Origin: Arthrobacter gengyunqii
GTDB lineage: Bacteria > Actinomycetota > Actinomycetes > Actinomycetales > Micrococcaceae
Assembly: GCF_023022985.1 (NCBI RefSeq)
Contig: NZ_CP095461.1
Location: 434,001-498,000, forward strand
Length of the DNA stretch: 64,000 bases
Reading direction: 5' to 3'
Both the position numbers and the translations under genes were made by a program. Shown piece after piece: positions 19,000 to 28,659 of the stretch (positions within the stretch are counted from its first letter, which is position 1; every line of letters begins with the position of its first letter). A model generated the notes under the pieces. That model was given only the letters and a program-made list of their open reading frames with translations, did not search any database and was not told the DNA's origin.

Positions 19000-20373
19000 A
19001 TGACTGCAGACACGCTCCTGGACCTGTCCCGCTCTTTGCCCGGCATTGATATGGATACGTCACCGGAGGTGCTGGCTGCCTACGGGACTGATCAGGGCCC
19101 TGTTCTGGAGTACGTGAATCCGTTGGCCGTACTGTGGGCGCAGTCCGTTCTCGAAGTGCAGGAGATTCTGCGCTGGGCTTCTCGCACCGGAACGGCAGTG
19201 GTTCCCCGCGGTGCCGGTACCGGGGTGTCCGGCGGAGCCCACGCCACAGCGGGATGCATCGTCCTCAGCCTGGAACGGATGAACAAGATCCACGAAATTC
19301 GTCCTGAGGATGAGCTGGCCAGGGTGGAGCCGGGAGTCATTAATGCCGACCTCAACGCAGCCGCGGCTGAATTCGGGCTGATGTACGCGCCCGACCCCGC
19401 GAGCTACCGGGTCTCCACTATCGGCGGAAATGTCGCGACCAACGCCGGAGGACTGCGCTGTGCCAAATACGGCGTGACGCGGGATTCCGTCTTGTCTCTT
19501 GAGGTTGTCCTGGCCGACGGAACCCTCGTGACCACGGGCCATCAGACTTTCAAGGGCGTGGCGGGATACGACTTGACGGGACTCTTCACCGGCTCGGAGG
19601 GGACCCTGGGAATCGTGGTGGGCATAACCGTGCGGCTGCGGTATCTCCCCGTTGAAGTATGCACGATCGCCGGGTTCTTCCCCGATATCGAGAGCGCTGC
19701 TGCCGGGGTGCTGGCGGTGGGCCGCGCACGCGTCCAGCCGGCCATCATGGAGCTGCTCGACGCCGAGACCATGGTGGCGCTGGACGCCGCGCACGGCTCC
19801 AACCTGCGCTCCCGGGGTGCCGCCCTGCTTCTTCTCCAGACGGACGGTTACGGCGCCGCGGCCGAGGCCGACGTCGTGCGTTCAGTGCTGAGCGAGCTGG
19901 GCGGGCAGGTCAGCATGGAGGGATCGGAGGAGGCACTGCAACTGGTTGACCTTCGCCGGCACAGCCGCGGAGACGCCATCCACACCGAGCACCGGGTGGG
20001 GGAGGACGTTGCGGTGCCGCGCTCCCGGCTGGTCTCCTATATCGCCGAATTGAACCGCATGGCACGCGAGCATGAGGTGCGCCTGAAAGTGGTGGCACAT
20101 GCGGGAGATGGAAATCTTCATCCCACCTTCTGGGTGGACAAAACCGAAGGCAGCGCCGGCCTTGAACGGCTGGACGCTGCCCTCGATGAATCCATAGCCC
20201 TTGCCCTGGCGATGGGAGGCACTATCACCGGTGAACACGGGGTGGGCCAGTTCAAGCTCCGCTGGCTGGCGCAGGAGCAGCAGGAACAAGTCCTGGAACT
20301 GCAGCGCCGCATCAAAGCGGTGTTTGACCCGGCGGGGATCCTCAACCCAGGGAAAGCGATCCTCACCAACTGA
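19000..20373 (+). CDS. GlcD-like FAD-binding oxidase (glycolate/D-lactate dehydrogenase type)
   Basis: A 457-residue soluble flavoprotein of the VAO/FAD_binding_4 family. The FAD-binding part shows VPRGAGTGVSGGAHA (~66-80), DPASYRVSTIGGNVATNAGG (~131-150) and GSEGTLGIVVG (~198). The FAD-oxidase C-terminal part shows VVAHAGDGNLHP (~364) and TGEHGVGQFK (~408), typical for 2-hydroxy-acid dehydrogenases such as GlcD, Dld and D-2-hydroxyglutarate dehydrogenase. No GlcE or GlcF partner lies nearby, so a stand-alone enzyme is likely. Substrate could be D-lactate, glycolate or D-2-hydroxyglutarate. The Shine-Dalgarno sequence is weak; translation may be coupled to the upstream gene. Confidence 0.85.
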   Translation: MTADTLLDLSRSLPGIDMDTSPEVLAAYGTDQGPVLEYVNPLAVLWAQSVLEVQEILRWASRTGTAVVPRGAGTGVSGGAHATAGCIVLSLERMNKIHEIRPEDELARVEPGVINADLNAAAAEFGLMYAPDPASYRVSTIGGNVATNAGGLRCAKYGVTRDSVLSLEVVLADGTLVTTGHQTFKGVAGYDLTGLFTGSEGTLGIVVGITVRLRYLPVEVCTIAGFFPDIESAAAGVLAVGRARVQPAIMELLDAETMVALDAAHGSNLRSRGAALLLLQTDGYGAAAEADVVRSVLSELGGQVSMEGSEEALQLVDLRRHSRGDAIHTEHRVGEDVAVPRSRLVSYIAELNRMAREHEVRLKVVAHAGDGNLHPTFWVDKTEGSAGLERLDAALDESIALALAMGGTITGEHGVGQFKLRWLAQEQQEQVLELQRRIKAVFDPAGILNPGKAILTN

Positions 20374-20409
20374 GAGCATCCCCGGCAGGACCCGTGCTCC
20401 TGAGATACC

Positions 20410-22125
20410 TTAGGCCAGTCGAAGCCACACAGTGCAGTTCGGACGGATTTTGGTTCCTTCCAGAGCGGAAGCCGAACTCATGGCAAGCACCGGAAGCTCC
20501 GGCAGCTGGATCGGATTCTCTCCCATGTTCATGGCGACCAGGACGTTTCCGTTGACGAAGGCAACCAGCCCTTCGGCGTCGTGCTCCGGCCACCATGCCA
20601 GGGACCCGGAGCCCAGCGAGAGCTCGCGGCGAATCTCCAGCGCCGTGCGGTACATGTTCAGCGACGAGAACTGGTCCCTGCGCTGGATGTCCCGTGAATG
20701 CCGGCCCCAGTAGCCCGGCTGGGGCAGCCAGGTTTGTCCTGAGGAGCTGAACCCGAAGGACGGTTCGTGTACTCGCCAGGGCAGAGGCACGCGGCTGCCG
20801 TCGCGGCCCACCCGAACTCCTGCTGTGCGGTGATAAGTGGGATCCTGCCGGAACTCGTCAGGCATCAAGGTGTGGTCCGGGAGGCCGAGCTCCTCGCCCT
20901 GATACAGATACACGCCACCGGGCAATGCCAGCATCAGCATGGTGGCCGCGCGTGCCCGGGCCGCCCCCAGCTGATAGTTGGGCTGGACGTCGCGGGGGCC
21001 GACTCCGTCGCCGCTGCGCAGGGTATTGGCTTCCAGCCCGAAGCGGGACACATGCCGGACGACGTCGTGGTTGGACAGCACCCAGGTGGTGGGAGCACCT
21101 ACCTTGTCGAAGGCCCGTAGCGAGGAATCGATAATCTCCCGCAACTTCTCGGGGTTCCACGGATGGGTCAGATACGCGAAGTTGAAGGCCTGCTGCATTT
21201 CATCCGAGCGGACCCAGTCCGTCAGCCGGTCCAGCGGGTCAACGTTGGCTTCGGCGCACAGGACACGTTCGCCGTCGTATTCGTCAAGGAGCTTCCGCCA
21301 GGACCTAAAGATGTCGTGGATGCCCGGCTGGCCGAACATGGGGGCTTCATATCCCGGGAAGCCTTCGGAGGAGGCGCCGTCGGCCTGCCCGCCCCAGTCC
21401 GGCAGCCCGGATTTCTTGATCAGCGCATGCGCCACGTCCACCCGGAAACCGCCCACGCCGCGATCCAGCCAGAACCGCAGGATGCGCTCAAACTCCTTCC
21501 GGACCGCAGGATTGTCCCAGTTAAAGTCCGGCTGGGAGGTGTCGAAAAGATGCAGGTACCACTGGCCCGGGGTTCCGTCCGGGTTGGCGATCCGGGTCCA
21601 CGCTGGTCCGCCAAAGTGGGACTGCCAGTTGTTCGGGGGGTTTTCGCCGTTCTCGCCGGTTCCGTCCCGGAAGATAAACATGTCCCGCTCGGGTGAGCCG
21701 GGTTCCGCGGCGAGTGCTGCTTGGAACAGGGGATGTTGGTCGGAGCAGTGGTTGGGTACCAGGTCCACGATGACCCGGATGCCGTACTCGCCGGCTTTGG
21801 CCACCAAGGCGTCGAAATCCTCCATGGTGCCGAAGATCGGGTCCACCGAGCAGTAATCTGCGACGTCGTAACCGGCATCTTTCTGGGGAGACCGGTAGAA
21901 GGGTGAGAGCCAGATGGCATCGATCGCGAGTTCGGCCAGAGCCGGAATTTCAGCGGTAATACCCGGCAGATCCCCCACCCCGTCACCACGCAGATCGCGG
22001 AAGGAGCGTGGATAGATCTGATAAATCACCGAGGAACGCCACCATTCGCTGCCGGGCTGGCCGTTGTGCACGGGGACTGTCCGAAGGGCTTGTCCCGGAA
22101 CGCGGGGAACTGCTGACGTGGACAT
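20410..22125 (-). CDS. GH13 alpha-glucosidase, paralogue 1
   Basis: Cytoplasmic alpha-glucosidase/oligo-1,6-glucosidase type enzyme (571 residues) releasing glucose from alpha-glucosides. GH13 motifs in order: DLVPNHCS; GGFRVDVAHA with nucleophile Asp230; LCAEAN with acid/base Glu292; SNHDVVRH with Asp354. ATG 22125 is chosen over a TTG at 22161: the conserved barrel begins soon after it and a GGAGG-type site lies about 12 bases upstream. It is the last gene of the otsA-otsB-ugpC-DUF4032 run on this strand and converges on the GlcD-like gene. A close paralogue is at 62204-63937. Linkage specificity cannot be read from sequence. Confidence 0.9.
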   Translation of the reverse strand: MSTSAVPRVPGQALRTVPVHNGQPGSEWWRSSVIYQIYPRSFRDLRGDGVGDLPGITAEIPALAELAIDAIWLSPFYRSPQKDAGYDVADYCSVDPIFGTMEDFDALVAKAGEYGIRVIVDLVPNHCSDQHPLFQAALAAEPGSPERDMFIFRDGTGENGENPPNNWQSHFGGPAWTRIANPDGTPGQWYLHLFDTSQPDFNWDNPAVRKEFERILRFWLDRGVGGFRVDVAHALIKKSGLPDWGGQADGASSEGFPGYEAPMFGQPGIHDIFRSWRKLLDEYDGERVLCAEANVDPLDRLTDWVRSDEMQQAFNFAYLTHPWNPEKLREIIDSSLRAFDKVGAPTTWVLSNHDVVRHVSRFGLEANTLRSGDGVGPRDVQPNYQLGAARARAATMLMLALPGGVYLYQGEELGLPDHTLMPDEFRQDPTYHRTAGVRVGRDGSRVPLPWRVHEPSFGFSSSGQTWLPQPGYWGRHSRDIQRRDQFSSLNMYRTALEIRRELSLGSGSLAWWPEHDAEGLVAFVNGNVLVAMNMGENPIQLPELPVLAMSSASALEGTKIRPNCTVWLRLA

Positions 22126-22203
22126 GTTTGAGAAGCACCCTCCTGTCTTGATCCGCCTCAATCAGGTCTGTTACCAATGGCATTAACGCCCCGCAACCGG
22201 GCC

Positions 22204-22237
22204 TTATGCCACTCATTCTGTGTGAGTTTCGGCATAA
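22204..22237 (-). terminator. Hairpin between DUF4032 and GH13 genes
   Basis: TTATGCC (22204-22210) pairs with GGCATAA (22231-22237), with an inner ACTCA/TGAGT stem and a small bulge. It lies about 20 bases beyond the DUF4032 stop codon on the minus strand; terminator or mRNA-processing site. No T-run. Confidence 0.4.
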
Positions 22238-22256
22238 ATGCCCGCGCTGCGGCGGA

Positions 22257-23627
22257 CTAATCACCTGCCATTTGGCCCGGGGCCCCTCCGGCTTCAAGGA
22301 TTTTCATGGTCCGGGTATCGGTGGACAGCAGGATGGCTGCCTCATCCCGGCGGTGGCGGAGAACGGTATCCAGATAGGACTGCACCGCCTCGGCCATGGG
22401 GACATTGCGGTTTTCCCTTTCCGACATGTACCACCGGTGCTCGAGCACCTCATGCACCACTTCGGCCTGTTCCAGTTTGCTGCCCAGTTCCCGGGGCACG
22501 GCCTTCACGATCGGCTCGAAAACCTGGGTGACCCACAGATGGGCGCTGAGTTCCTCGTCCAGATCAGGGTGGTTGTCCGCTCGGTAGGAATCCATGTCAT
22601 TGAGCAGGCGGCGGGCCTGGTTTTCCTGGGCATCCAGCCCGGTCAGCCGCAGCAGACGCCGCTGGTGATGGCCGGCGTCGACCACCTTGGGCTGGAGCTG
22701 GACCTGGGTGCCGTCCGCGGTGGTCTTGATGGTGAGTTCGTCGACGTCGAACCCCAGGTCATTGAGTCGGCGGATGCGCGCGTTCACGCGCCAGCGTTCA
22801 CCCAGTTCGAAGGATTCCAGCTCCGTAAGTTCCGCCCAGAGATTCCGGTAGCTGTCCATGATGCGTTCGCTGGTGGCCAGCGGATCGACACTGTCTTCGA
22901 TCAAACCGCCTTCCGCGAGGTCCATCAGCTCGCCGGCAATGTTGACCCTGGCGATCTCCAGATCATATTCGCGCTGGCCTCGGGACAACTCCGGGTAAAG
23001 CTCACCGGTTTCGGCATCCACCAAGTAGGCGGCAAAAGCGCCGGCATCGCGCCGGAACAGGGTGTTGGACAAGGACACATCACCCCAATAGAAGCCGGCC
23101 AGATGAAGCCGGACCAACAGCAGCGCCTGGGCGTCGATGAGCCGGGTGAGGGTGACCTGGCGCAGGGTCTGGGAAAAGACGGCCCGGTACGGCAGCGAAA
23201 AGCGCAGGTGCTTGGTGACGAGGACCGGCTGCAGCTCTTGGCCTTTCACATCGTAGCGGCCGGTAATGACGGCCACCGGCTCGACGCTGGGAACATTGAG
23301 CCGGCGCAGCTTGCGCAGCATGTGATATTCCTGCCGGGCCACGTGCTCACTGGTTTCTTTGATCGCTATCAGCGAGCCGCCCATTCGTGCGAAGCGGACG
23401 ACATGGCGGGAAATACCCCGGGGCAGTGCCGCGAGGTTTTCCTTGGGCCAGTCTTCAAGGGGCAGGTGCCATGGCAGGTCCAGCAGCCCCGGGTCCATCG
23501 AGGCGGCGGTAATGTTCAGGGACGCGAGGGCCTTTTGCGGAGTCGAGGGATGAAGCCGGGGCAGTTTGCCCTGCTGATCCCAGTCCGTCGGCTCGTCACG
23601 CCATTTGGCGCCTGCGGGTTCGGTCAT
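22257..23627 (-). CDS. DUF4032 kinase-like protein
   Basis: A 456-residue protein (ATG 23627; GTG 23633 possible) with a kinase-like N-terminal half: a possible nucleotide-binding Lys in SLIAIKETSEHVARQEY (~84-100), a WGDVSLSNTLFRRD segment resembling the catalytic loop of aminoglycoside-phosphotransferase/Rio-type kinases (~182) and YLVDAETGE resembling the DFG position (~205). The C-terminal half matches the DUF4032 pattern. Function is unknown. Its place between the sugar-ABC ATPase and an alpha-glucosidase suggests a link with carbohydrate metabolism, but that is inference only. A hairpin follows its stop. Confidence 0.8.
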   Translation of the reverse strand: MTEPAGAKWRDEPTDWDQQGKLPRLHPSTPQKALASLNITAASMDPGLLDLPWHLPLEDWPKENLAALPRGISRHVVRFARMGGSLIAIKETSEHVARQEYHMLRKLRRLNVPSVEPVAVITGRYDVKGQELQPVLVTKHLRFSLPYRAVFSQTLRQVTLTRLIDAQALLLVRLHLAGFYWGDVSLSNTLFRRDAGAFAAYLVDAETGELYPELSRGQREYDLEIARVNIAGELMDLAEGGLIEDSVDPLATSERIMDSYRNLWAELTELESFELGERWRVNARIRRLNDLGFDVDELTIKTTADGTQVQLQPKVVDAGHHQRRLLRLTGLDAQENQARRLLNDMDSYRADNHPDLDEELSAHLWVTQVFEPIVKAVPRELGSKLEQAEVVHEVLEHRWYMSERENRNVPMAEAVQSYLDTVLRHRRDEAAILLSTDTRTMKILEAGGAPGQMAGD

Positions 23628-23683
23628 AAGCACATGCCTTTTATCGAACGTCCTGGTGAAACGGGGATGAGGTTAAAGCAGAA

Positions 23684-23733
23684 ATGCGGTGGCCCCTTAA
23701 ACGAGTTTAGATCAGTCGCAGAGGCCACCGCAT
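23684..23733 (-). terminator. Long-looped inverted repeat after ugpC
   Basis: ATGCGGTGGCC (23684-23694) and GGCCACCGCAT (23723-23733) form a perfect 11-bp stem with a 28-nt loop starting 14 bases past the ugpC stop. It may end or stabilise the ugpC transcript, giving it expression separate from the downstream DUF4032 gene. Confidence 0.5.
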
Positions 23734-23747
23734 ATTCAGGGGAAGGA

Positions 23748-24839
<1,092 letters not shown>

Positions 24840-24969
24840 GAGATTTCTCCTTCACGGGCAGGTACGTGCCCGACGATCCGTTGTGAAGTGCATATTGAGT
24901 TGTAAAGCAGGTGGCAGCGGTTGTGGCCGCGGTCACAGGGTCAGTATGCCATACCCGTCACCGGACGGT

Positions 24970-25746
24970 TCATCTGCGCGCGCGGCGCAGGTCCAGCAGC
25001 TGTTCCAGGACCGCGGTGAAGGCATTCGGGGACTCCACCCGGAAGGCGGCCCGGGTCTCCCCGGAGCCGATTTTGATGCCCAGGTCTCCGGGCTCCAGTG
25101 CACAGAAACCGTGCTCATCGGTGACGTCGTCGCCGGCGAACAGCACCGCCGTCGCACCGGTAAGTTCGCGCAGGGCGCGGATTCCTTCTCCCTTGTTGGT
25201 ATGGACAACGGAGGCTTCCAGGACCCGCTTGCCGTCCGTGAGCTGTACACCGTCCAGTGCGCCGAGTCCCCGCCGTGCTGCGTCGGTTGCGGCTGAGGCG
25301 ACATCATCCGGTGCGCTGCGGGTGTGGAGTACAACGCCGGCCGGCTTTGCTTCCAGCCACGTGCCCGGATGCGACGAGGTCACCCTTTCCACCGCTTCGC
25401 GTGCCCTCGCCAGCAAGTCAACCTGCTCCGGTGTCAGACGCAGCGGTTCGGCATTGGGGCCAGTCCAGGCCTCTGCGCCGTGGCTGCCGATCAGCAGGGT
25501 TTCCGGCTCGGGGGAGGCGGTCCGGCGCAGGCTGTCCAATGCGCGTCCGGAGATCAGGGCCGTAAAGGTGTCAGGGAGTTCGCCCAGCCCCGCCACGGCC
25601 GCAGCGGACGCCGGAAGCGGCCGTGCATCGTCGGCGTGCTCCACCAGGGGCGCGAGCGTGCCGTCAAAGTCCAGCGCCACCAGCAACGTTTCCGTGGCTG
25701 CCACCCGTGCCAGTGCCTGCATCAGGTCCGCAGGAAGTCCGCTCAT
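24970..25746 (-). CDS. otsB: Trehalose-6-phosphate phosphatase
   Basis: A 258-residue HAD-superfamily phosphatase that dephosphorylates trehalose-6-phosphate to trehalose in the cytoplasm. HAD motif I is DFDGTLAPL (~26, nucleophile and acid Asp), motif II ALISGRALDSLRR (~62) and motif IV AGDDVTDEHGF (~193). GSHGAEAW (~88) is characteristic of trehalose phosphatases. Its start overlaps the otsA stop by 4 bases (ATGA), so it is translationally coupled to OtsA. Confidence 0.92.
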   Translation of the reverse strand: MSGLPADLMQALARVAATETLLVALDFDGTLAPLVEHADDARPLPASAAAVAGLGELPDTFTALISGRALDSLRRTASPEPETLLIGSHGAEAWTGPNAEPLRLTPEQVDLLARAREAVERVTSSHPGTWLEAKPAGVVLHTRSAPDDVASAATDAARRGLGALDGVQLTDGKRVLEASVVHTNKGEGIRALRELTGATAVLFAGDDVTDEHGFCALEPGDLGIKIGSGETRAAFRVESPNAFTAVLEQLLDLRRARR

Positions 25747-27215
25747 TGTGCTGCCTCCGAATCTCCCTGCTGCAGGGCACTGAGGAAGTTCTTGGACCAG
25801 CGCTCCACGTCATTCTGCAGGACCTGCCGGCGCATCAGCCGCATCCGGCGCTGGGCGTCACGGTCCGGCATGTGAATGGCCGTAAGGATGGAATCCTTCA
25901 GCCCGTCAATGTCATGCGGGTTCATCAGCACCGCCTGGCGCAGCTGGTCCGCGGCGCCGGCGAACTCGCTGAGCACGAGCGCACCGGTGTTGTTGATGCG
26001 GGCGGCCACATACTCCTTGGCCACCAGATTCATGCCGTCCCGCAGAGCAGTGACCAGCATGACGTCGGCGGCGAGATAGAGGGCCACCATTTCCTCCACC
26101 GGATAGCTGTGGTGCAGGTAGCGGATGGCGGTGTTGCCCATGGTGTCGTAGGTGCCGTTGATCCGGCCCACTGTGCCCTCCACCTCTTCGCGCAGCAGCC
26201 GGTACTGTTCCACGCGTTCGCGGCTGGGGCTGGCAACCTGGATCAGCGAAGCATCCTCGACGTTGAGTTTGCCGTCCTGGAGGAGCTCCCCGTAAGCCTT
26301 CAACCTGTGGCTGATGCCCTTGGTGTAGTCCAGTCGGTCCACGCCCAGCAGGACAGTCTTGGGATCGCCGAGTTCCTTGCGGATCTGCTTGGACCGCTCG
26401 ATGATGTCCTCGCGTTTGGCCAACTCGGTGATCTGTTCAACGTCAATGGAAATCGGGAAGGACTCAGCCCGCGAAACGTAGGAGACGCCGTCCTCATTGG
26501 TGACGTGCACCTGCTGCTGGCGGACGGTGTGTCCGGCGAAGCGGCGCACGCAGCGCAGGAAGTTGCTGGCATCCGAGGGGCGCTGGAAGCCGATCAGGTC
26601 CGCGCCAAGCAGGCCCTCAATGATGTTGCGGCGCCAGGGCAGCTGGGCGAAAATCTCCAGCGGCGGGAAGGGAATGTGGTTGAAGAAACCAATCTTCAGG
26701 TCCGGGCGGTCCTTGCGCAGCATCTGCGGCACCAGCTGCAGCTGGTAGTCCTGGACCCACACGGTGGCGCCCTTGGCCGCCATGGTGGCAGCGGCGTCGG
26801 CGAAGCGGCGGTTCACGGTCCGGTACGAATCCCACCAGGTGCGGTGGAATTCCGGCGGCGCAATGACGTCATGGTAGAGCGGCCACAGCGTGGCATTGGA
26901 GAAGCCCTCGTAATACAGCTCCACTTCGGATGCGCTCAGCGGAACCGGCAGCAGATGCATGTTGTCATGATCGAACTCGTCCAGCTCTTCGTCCGGGGCT
27001 CCATGCCAGCCCACCCACGCGCCGTCGGCCTTGGCCATCACCGGGGCCAGCGCCGTGACCAGCCCGCCCGGGGAGCGTCGCCAGCTTTCGCCGTCGTCCG
27101 TACTTACCCGGTCCACCGGAAGGCGGTTGGAAACTACGATGAAATCGAAATCGCCATACCCGTCCGTGGCATTCTGTCCTGCGGAATCAGCGGCAGCAGC
27201 GTTCACGATAGGCAC
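25743..27215 (-). CDS. otsA: Trehalose-6-phosphate synthase
   Basis: A 490-residue GT20 glycosyltransferase that makes trehalose-6-phosphate from a nucleotide-glucose and glucose-6-phosphate. Family motifs visible: VVSNRLPV (~28), WVGWHG (~67), WVQDYQLQLVP (~151), GVDRLDYTKGI (~288) and MNLVAKEYVA (~390). GTG 27215 is the longest start; GTG 27206 (three codons later) has better spacing to the AAGGGG just upstream and may be the real one. First gene of a minus-strand run; the neighbour to the left on the map, otsB, overlaps it. Confidence 0.94.
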   Translation of the reverse strand: MPIVNAAAADSAGQNATDGYGDFDFIVVSNRLPVDRVSTDDGESWRRSPGGLVTALAPVMAKADGAWVGWHGAPDEELDEFDHDNMHLLPVPLSASEVELYYEGFSNATLWPLYHDVIAPPEFHRTWWDSYRTVNRRFADAAATMAAKGATVWVQDYQLQLVPQMLRKDRPDLKIGFFNHIPFPPLEIFAQLPWRRNIIEGLLGADLIGFQRPSDASNFLRCVRRFAGHTVRQQQVHVTNEDGVSYVSRAESFPISIDVEQITELAKREDIIERSKQIRKELGDPKTVLLGVDRLDYTKGISHRLKAYGELLQDGKLNVEDASLIQVASPSRERVEQYRLLREEVEGTVGRINGTYDTMGNTAIRYLHHSYPVEEMVALYLAADVMLVTALRDGMNLVAKEYVAARINNTGALVLSEFAGAADQLRQAVLMNPHDIDGLKDSILTAIHMPDRDAQRRMRLMRRQVLQNDVERWSKNFLSALQQGDSEAAQ

Positions 27216-27374
27216 CCCTTGTTTGGCTTATGTATTTAGGCCACTCTATCCAAGGCTGGAAACTTTATGCCTGCTGAGGCCGTTGAAAGTAAGGGCGGAC
27301 ACCCCCGGTGGCCTAAACTGTTGCCTGCCGGCCGCATGCCCAAACGGGCAGGCGTGAGAGAGACATGAGGAACT

Positions 27375-28247
27375 ATGACTGAGCGGAACCCCAAGCCCAG
27401 CAAGGCCGATCGCACGGCTGCTGCGCGCGAACAGGCGCGTGCCCTGCGTGAAGCCCAGAAGAAGAAGGAGCGGCGCAACAAGCTCCTGGTGCGCTGGGGC
27501 GTGGTGGTTGCCGTGGTGGCAGTCATCGTTATCGTGGCGCTTATCGTGGTGAATTCCATGCGGAGTGGCAACGGAGCGGAAGCCCAGACCGGAGAATCTC
27601 CGGCCAATGCCAACGAATTCGGCGGAATCACCGTGACCTCCACCACCGCGCTGGAGCCGACCGAACCGTTCAGCGTTGACGTTGCCTCGCTGCCGGAGGC
27701 TCCGTCAGAAGCAAAGGACGATGCACCGGTTCCGCCGGGCATTGAAGCAGCCGAAGCCGGCCAGCCGGTGCCGATCGTGGCTTATGTGGACGTGAACTGC
27801 GTGCATTGTGCCGACTTCGAGAAGGCCTACAACTCGCAGATCGCCACCTGGCTCGACGCCGGCGAGGTCACCTTTGAGTACCGCACCGTAGCGTTCCTGG
27901 ACCGCGGATCACCCACGAACTACTCCTCGCGCGGCGCCAATGCCGCAGCCTGCGTGGCGGACACCAACCCGGAGTCCTACTGGGACTTCATGAGCGCCAT
28001 CTTTGCCAACTACGACAACGGCGAGATCAAGAACGCGGAGCTGGCTGACATGGCCGAGTCCGTGGGGGCCGGCGATGCGTCCGACTGCATCCAGAATGAT
28101 GGCTTCCGCGCCTTCGTGAACTACTCGGACCGTCTGGCCCGCGTGGACTACGTCAGCGGAACTCCCACCGTGTATGTCAACGGTGCGGAGAGCAACCCCA
28201 ATGACTTCACTGCCGCTGTTGAGGCTGCAATCGAGGCCACCAAGTAA
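27375..28247 (+). CDS. Membrane-anchored DsbA-like thioredoxin-fold protein
   Basis: A 290-residue protein with a charged, Arg/Lys/Ala-rich cytoplasmic N-terminus, one membrane helix (about 39-62, VVVAVVAVIVIVALIVV) and an extracytoplasmic DsbA-like domain. The redox motif is C142-V-H-C145. The domain also carries the cis-Pro loop VSGTPTVYVNG near the C-terminus (~265). It most resembles DsbA/MdbA-type oxidoreductases that form disulfides in exported proteins. Transcribed divergently from otsA. Two further Cys (in AAACVAD and SDCIQ) may form a structural disulfide, as seen in related actinobacterial proteins. Confidence 0.88.
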   Translation: MTERNPKPSKADRTAAAREQARALREAQKKKERRNKLLVRWGVVVAVVAVIVIVALIVVNSMRSGNGAEAQTGESPANANEFGGITVTSTTALEPTEPFSVDVASLPEAPSEAKDDAPVPPGIEAAEAGQPVPIVAYVDVNCVHCADFEKAYNSQIATWLDAGEVTFEYRTVAFLDRGSPTNYSSRGANAAACVADTNPESYWDFMSAIFANYDNGEIKNAELADMAESVGAGDASDCIQNDGFRAFVNYSDRLARVDYVSGTPTVYVNGAESNPNDFTAAVEAAIEATK

Positions 28248-28269
28248 GTCATTTTTGGCTCTTCCTTGC

Positions 28270-28317
28270 GCGCCCGTTTCGCGTGGAACCCTCTGCGGGT
28301 TTCGCGGGAACGGGCGC
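28270..28317 (+). terminator. Hairpin after the DsbA-like gene
   Basis: GCGCCCGTT (28270-28278) pairs with AACGGGCGC (28309-28317); the inner sequence can form further G+C pairs. It lies 22 bases after the stop codon. Confidence 0.55.
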
Positions 28318-28401
28318 TCTGGGTTAACCTTGTCTAGCGCAGTTGCCGTGTTTGCCTTTTTGGAGCACGACGACGGCGGTTTGCCGGCTTAGGCCGGCGC
28401 C

Positions 28402-28475
28402 GCCCCCTTAGCTCAGCTGGCCAGAGCACCTGTCTTGTAAACAGGGGGTCGCCGGTTCGAATCCGGCAGGGGGCT
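28402..28475 (+). tRNA. tRNA-Thr (anticodon TGT)
   Basis: A 74-nt cloverleaf. Acceptor GCCCCCT (28402-28408) pairs with AGGGGGC (28468-28474), discriminator T28475. The anticodon stem CCTGT/ACAGG encloses loop CTTGTAA with anticodon TGT at 28436-28438, decoding ACA. The T-arm GCCGG-TTCGAAT-CCGGC is perfect. CCA is not encoded. Confidence 0.96.
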
Positions 28476-28479
28476 CCGC

Positions 28480-28524
28480 AAAACCCCTCCTGATCAGGCA
28501 TAACGCCCGATGAGGAGGGGTTTT
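28480..28524 (+). terminator. Rho-independent terminator of the tRNA-Thr gene
   Basis: AAAACCCCTCCT (28480-28491) pairs with AGGAGGGGTTTT (28513-28524), and the 3' arm runs into five T bases. A classical intrinsic terminator. Confidence 0.85.
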
Positions 28525-28647
28525 TCTATGGTGGCGAGTTACATGCTTGCCCGACCCACTTTTCCTCATCCCTCTCACGGAGCATGATCTGCTCAAACAT
28601 GCTTCCAGGTGTTGCACGCCGGAAACACAGGGGAAACCACCACTTCC

Positions 28648-28653
28648 TAATGT
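28648..28653 (+). promoter_or_regulatory. Possible -10 box giving a leaderless dctA mRNA
   Basis: TAATGT lies 6 bases before the dctA ATG at 28660, which would put the transcription start at about the A of the start codon. No Shine-Dalgarno sequence is seen. The -35 region is poor, so this is tentative. Confidence 0.25.
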
Positions 28654-28659
28654 GTAGTC

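Noticed and set aside
28402..28475. tRNA-Thr as an integration site for an element
   Set aside because: No integrase nearby and no partial copy of the tRNA 3' end found downstream in the window.
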